Below, piece after piece: positions 61,812 to 64,000 of a stretch of 64,000 nucleotides of DNA. Made by a program: the position numbers and the translations under genes. Source of the DNA: Hydrogenoanaerobacterium saccharovorans (GTDB lineage Bacteria > Bacillota > Clostridia > Oscillospirales > Ruminococcaceae); contig NZ_RKRD01000003.1 in assembly GCF_003814745.1 (NCBI RefSeq), forward strand, positions 220,026 to 284,025. Reading direction: 5' to 3'. Numbering within the stretch: the stretch's first letter is position 1; each line of letters starts with the position of its first letter. The notes beneath the pieces are model-generated. The model searched no databases and was not told the origin of the DNA. It saw only the letters and a program-made list of their open reading frames with translations.

Positions 61812-64000
61812 ATGAAACTGAAAAAAGTGACTTCTATGTTTTTGGCGTTGCTGGTTGTTGTAACCATGATACCCATGAATGTCTTCGCGGTGGAGTCTGA
61901 TACAATCAAGCCGGGAACGGTAACAGATGCCAATTTAACTTGGGGGCGCACGCCCGACGATAAATATTCTGCGCCCAGTGGAATTATTTACACAGAGGTT
62001 AATCATTATAATGATGTTAGAAACCATGGAATTAATCGTAATGCAATAGAAAAAAACTCATTTACTTGGGCTGATGTGAAAAACCTTTCTTATAGCCAAA
62101 CCAGCAATGTTTGGGATAGAGGTGCATATTACGATCTCACTAGCGGTAATAAACCGAGCCACAATTATGCATCTTGGAAAAGGTTTTCTACAGGTAAATA
62201 TAAAAAAGAATGGTTCGATTGGGAGTATAAAGATGAGTATACCAACACTGATATCCGCAGATTTCGTGCTACCTTCGAGGTTCCACAGGGTTACAGCGCT
62301 ACTGATTCTGTTAGAATCAGTTCTGTAGCTCAGAGCAGATACAGCGGCATCAACGGCGGAAATATTGTACCTATTAATGATAATATATATATTTTTCTGT
62401 ATAAAGAGGGAGAGGACATTGATAATAACAACTGCATGAAGTACCTTTCTTTCTGGACAGGGACATCGAACCAGAGCGGAATTGTTAGTTATCGGGGGCG
62501 TAAAGGTACTCTGGCTCGGCAGACGATGAACCGTAACTTGTCCCATACCGATGGATGGTATGCAAATGCAGACATTAATAATATTGGCGAGAGTTTATTT
62601 GTCAATTATCCAGATGCAAAGGCTGGGGATAGTTTTACAATTGATGTTTTTGTTGAGGATTATAATGGCGGCGGTGCAATGGATCAGCTCCAAGTTCAAT
62701 TTATTAAATCTCAATCCGTATCCTCCACTGTAAATGTTGAATATTACGATAAAAATACTAAAAATAAAATTGCGGACTCTTTAACAGGAGAAACCGTCAG
62801 CGGAACAGTTCTAACCGAGGATTCACTGGTAAGAACAGAAAATGGTGCAGTTCCCGTTAAAAAATTGATTACAGGATGGAAATACGACAGTAAAGACCCT
62901 GTTGATGGCGTTCTTGTTAAGGCAAATGGTCAAAATACTCTAAAACTCTATTATACAAAGGATACATCCGCTACATTGCCTTATACGGTGCGATATTATT
63001 TCGATGGTGAGCACCAAGAAGAGTTAGATTATAACAGTACGGTACCTTATCATACACCAACAGTTGATACCAATGGCGTACCGGATAACAAACCCGCAGG
63101 CTACAAGCTGGATGAAGAGAAATCAACAGAACTTCCGTTTACCGTAACTTCATCGAACAATGTAATTAAGGTTTATTATGTCAAAGACGATAGCCAAAAG
63201 CTCAATTATACAGTTGAGTATTACAAAGGTGACGAAACAACACCGTTTGAAAGTAACAATAACCTGACCGTACCGATGCATACACCCGTGGTTAATAGTG
63301 TATCGTATGCAAATAAACCCGTAGGCTACAAGCTGGATGAGAAATCAACAAAACTTCCGTTTACCGTAACTTCATCGAACAATGTAATTAAGGTTTATTA
63401 TGCAAAAGACGATAGCCAAAAGCTCAATTATACAGTTGAGTATTACAAAGGTGACGAAACAACACCGTTTGAAAGTAACAATAACCTGACCGTACCGATG
63501 CATACACCGGCAGTGGGCAGTGTATCGTATGCAAATAAACCCGCAGGCTACAAGCTGGATGAAGAGAAATCAACAGAACTTCCGTTTACCGTAACTTCAT
63601 CGAACAATGTAATTAAGGTTTATTATGCAAAAGATGATAGCCAAAAGCTCAATTATACAGTTGAGTATTACAAGGATAATGCAGCAACATCGTTTTATAA
63701 AGATAACCTGACCGTACCGATGCATACACCCGTGGTTAATAGTGTATCGTATGCAAATAAACCCGCAGGCTACAAGCTGGATGAAGAGAAATCAACAAAA
63801 CTTCCGTTTACCGTAACTTCATCGAACAATGTAATTAAGGTTTATTATGCAAAAGACGATAGCCTAAAGCTCAATTATACCTTAGAGTATTACAAAGGTG
63901 ACGAAACAACACCGTTTGAAAGTAACAATAACCTGACCGTACCGATGCATACACCCGTGGTTAATAGTGTATCGTATGCAAATAAACCCGCAGGTTACAA
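61812..64000 (+). CDS. Secreted repeat-rich surface protein (MucBP-like repeats), 3' end missing
   Basis: At least 729 residues, open to the window edge. A signal peptide (MKLKKVTSMFLALLVVV to about MNVFA, residue 26) is followed by a non-repeated region to about 320, perhaps the binding domain, a MucBP-like unit (about 321-388: STVNVEYYDKNTKNKIADSL), and then tandem units of 74-75 residues that start YTVEYYKG and end FTVTSSNNVIKVYY. MucBP-type repeats are stalk modules of surface adhesins. The wall anchor (LPxTG or other) would be beyond the window. AAAGGAGAG precedes the ATG. It is the likely substrate of the sortase encoded upstream; this is inference. Confidence 0.8.
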   Translation, partial: MKLKKVTSMFLALLVVVTMIPMNVFAVESDTIKPGTVTDANLTWGRTPDDKYSAPSGIIYTEVNHYNDVRNHGINRNAIEKNSFTWADVKNLSYSQTSNVWDRGAYYDLTSGNKPSHNYASWKRFSTGKYKKEWFDWEYKDEYTNTDIRRFRATFEVPQGYSATDSVRISSVAQSRYSGINGGNIVPINDNIYIFLYKEGEDIDNNNCMKYLSFWTGTSNQSGIVSYRGRKGTLARQTMNRNLSHTDGWYANADINNIGESLFVNYPDAKAGDSFTIDVFVEDYNGGGAMDQLQVQFIKSQSVSSTVNVEYYDKNTKNKIADSLTGETVSGTVLTEDSLVRTENGAVPVKKLITGWKYDSKDPVDGVLVKANGQNTLKLYYTKDTSATLPYTVRYYFDGEHQEELDYNSTVPYHTPTVDTNGVPDNKPAGYKLDEEKSTELPFTVTSSNNVIKVYYVKDDSQKLNYTVEYYKGDETTPFESNNNLTVPMHTPVVNSVSYANKPVGYKLDEKSTKLPFTVTSSNNVIKVYYAKDDSQKLNYTVEYYKGDETTPFESNNNLTVPMHTPAVGSVSYANKPAGYKLDEEKSTELPFTVTSSNNVIKVYYAKDDSQKLNYTVEYYKDNAATSFYKDNLTVPMHTPVVNSVSYANKPAGYKLDEEKSTKLPFTVTSSNNVIKVYYAKDDSLKLNYTLEYYKGDETTPFESNNNLTVPMHTPVVNSVSYANKPAGY
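62976..64000 (+). repeat. Tandem 222-225-nt coding repeats
   Basis: Units begin at 62976 (only its second half matches closely), 63201, 63423, 63648 and 63870 (cut by the window). Unit lengths are 225, 222, 225 and 222 nt, so all changes keep the frame. From the second unit on, the DNA, not only the protein, is almost identical; differences are in-frame codon losses (for example GAA lost in one unit) and small patches such as GTGGTTAAT against GCAGTGGGC. Confidence 0.92.

Noticed and set aside
62976..64000. CRISPR array
   Set aside because: Repeats are 222-225 nt, directly joined and in frame in a secreted protein; there are no spacers and no cas genes.

Overview
The window looks like chromosomal DNA of an anaerobic, low-to-moderate-GC Gram-positive bacterium of class Clostridia (an Oscillospiraceae/Ruminococcaceae-like relative is my inference). 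Reasons: strong AGGAGG-type ribosome sites, many TTG/GTG starts, TTGNNN-17-TATAAT promoters, a YtaF-type sporulation membrane protein, a PPi-type phosphofructokinase, an A/V-type ATPase operon, a two-subunit iron-sulfur serine dehydratase, a CIRCE element, CinA, and ABC sugar systems with YesM/YesN-type or LacI regulators. I saw no rRNA, tRNA, CRISPR array, insertion sequence or prophage. All genes are chromosomal in style; only the two ends are cut (a Crp/Fnr regulator on the left, a repeat-rich surface protein on the right).

Region by region. 1-11.9 kb holds housekeeping and metabolic genes: ytaF, mnmM, MBL hydrolases, an MFS transporter, PPi-phosphofructokinase, an HD hydrolase followed by an unusual ACT-ACT-MBL fusion, sdaAA/sdaAB, a PHP phosphatase, uppP and ogt. 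11.9-21.9 kb is a disaccharide phosphorolysis locus: a chitobiose-phosphorylase-type GH94 enzyme, a phosphohexomutase, a YesM-type sensor kinase, a solute-binding lipoprotein with two permeases, and a YesN-type response regulator. The likely logic is import of a beta-linked (GlcNAc-type) disaccharide, phosphorolysis to sugar-1-P, mutation to sugar-6-P, and two-component control. 22-25.4 kb has an M28 peptidase, a tiny low-complexity lipoprotein and an Hsp20 gene with a CIRCE operator upstream. 25.4-34.1 kb is a nine-gene V-type ATPase operon (order of transcription H-I-K-E-C-F-A-B-D) whose K subunit keeps all Na+-ligand residues known from Enterococcus NtpK. 34.5-45.7 kb contains a ZIP transporter, a cyclic-di-GMP pair (PAS-GGDEF enzyme plus a degenerate-GGDEF/intact-EAL enzyme), cinA, a heterodimeric ABC exporter with one degenerate ATP site, a YesL-like protein and ferritin. 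45.9-53.5 kb is an alpha-glucan locus: LacI repressor, binding protein, two permeases, MalQ and a GH13 enzyme. Neither sugar importer carries its own ATPase gene, so a shared MsmK-like ATPase elsewhere is likely.

53.5-64 kb is the most unusual part. A SARP/BTAD-like regulator with a decayed GGDEF-like tail faces an operon encoding a sortase, a transglutaminase-like lipoprotein, a GspF/PilC platform protein, four small pilin-like or DUF4860-type proteins and a PilT-type ATPase, followed by a small unknown protein and a long secreted protein built of almost identical 74-75-residue repeats. Only a PilT-type motor is present; no PilB-type ATPase, PilM/N/O or prepilin peptidase gene is visible. 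This combination of type IV pilus parts with a sortase, a transglutaminase fold and a repeat adhesin is my best candidate for an undescribed cell-surface system.
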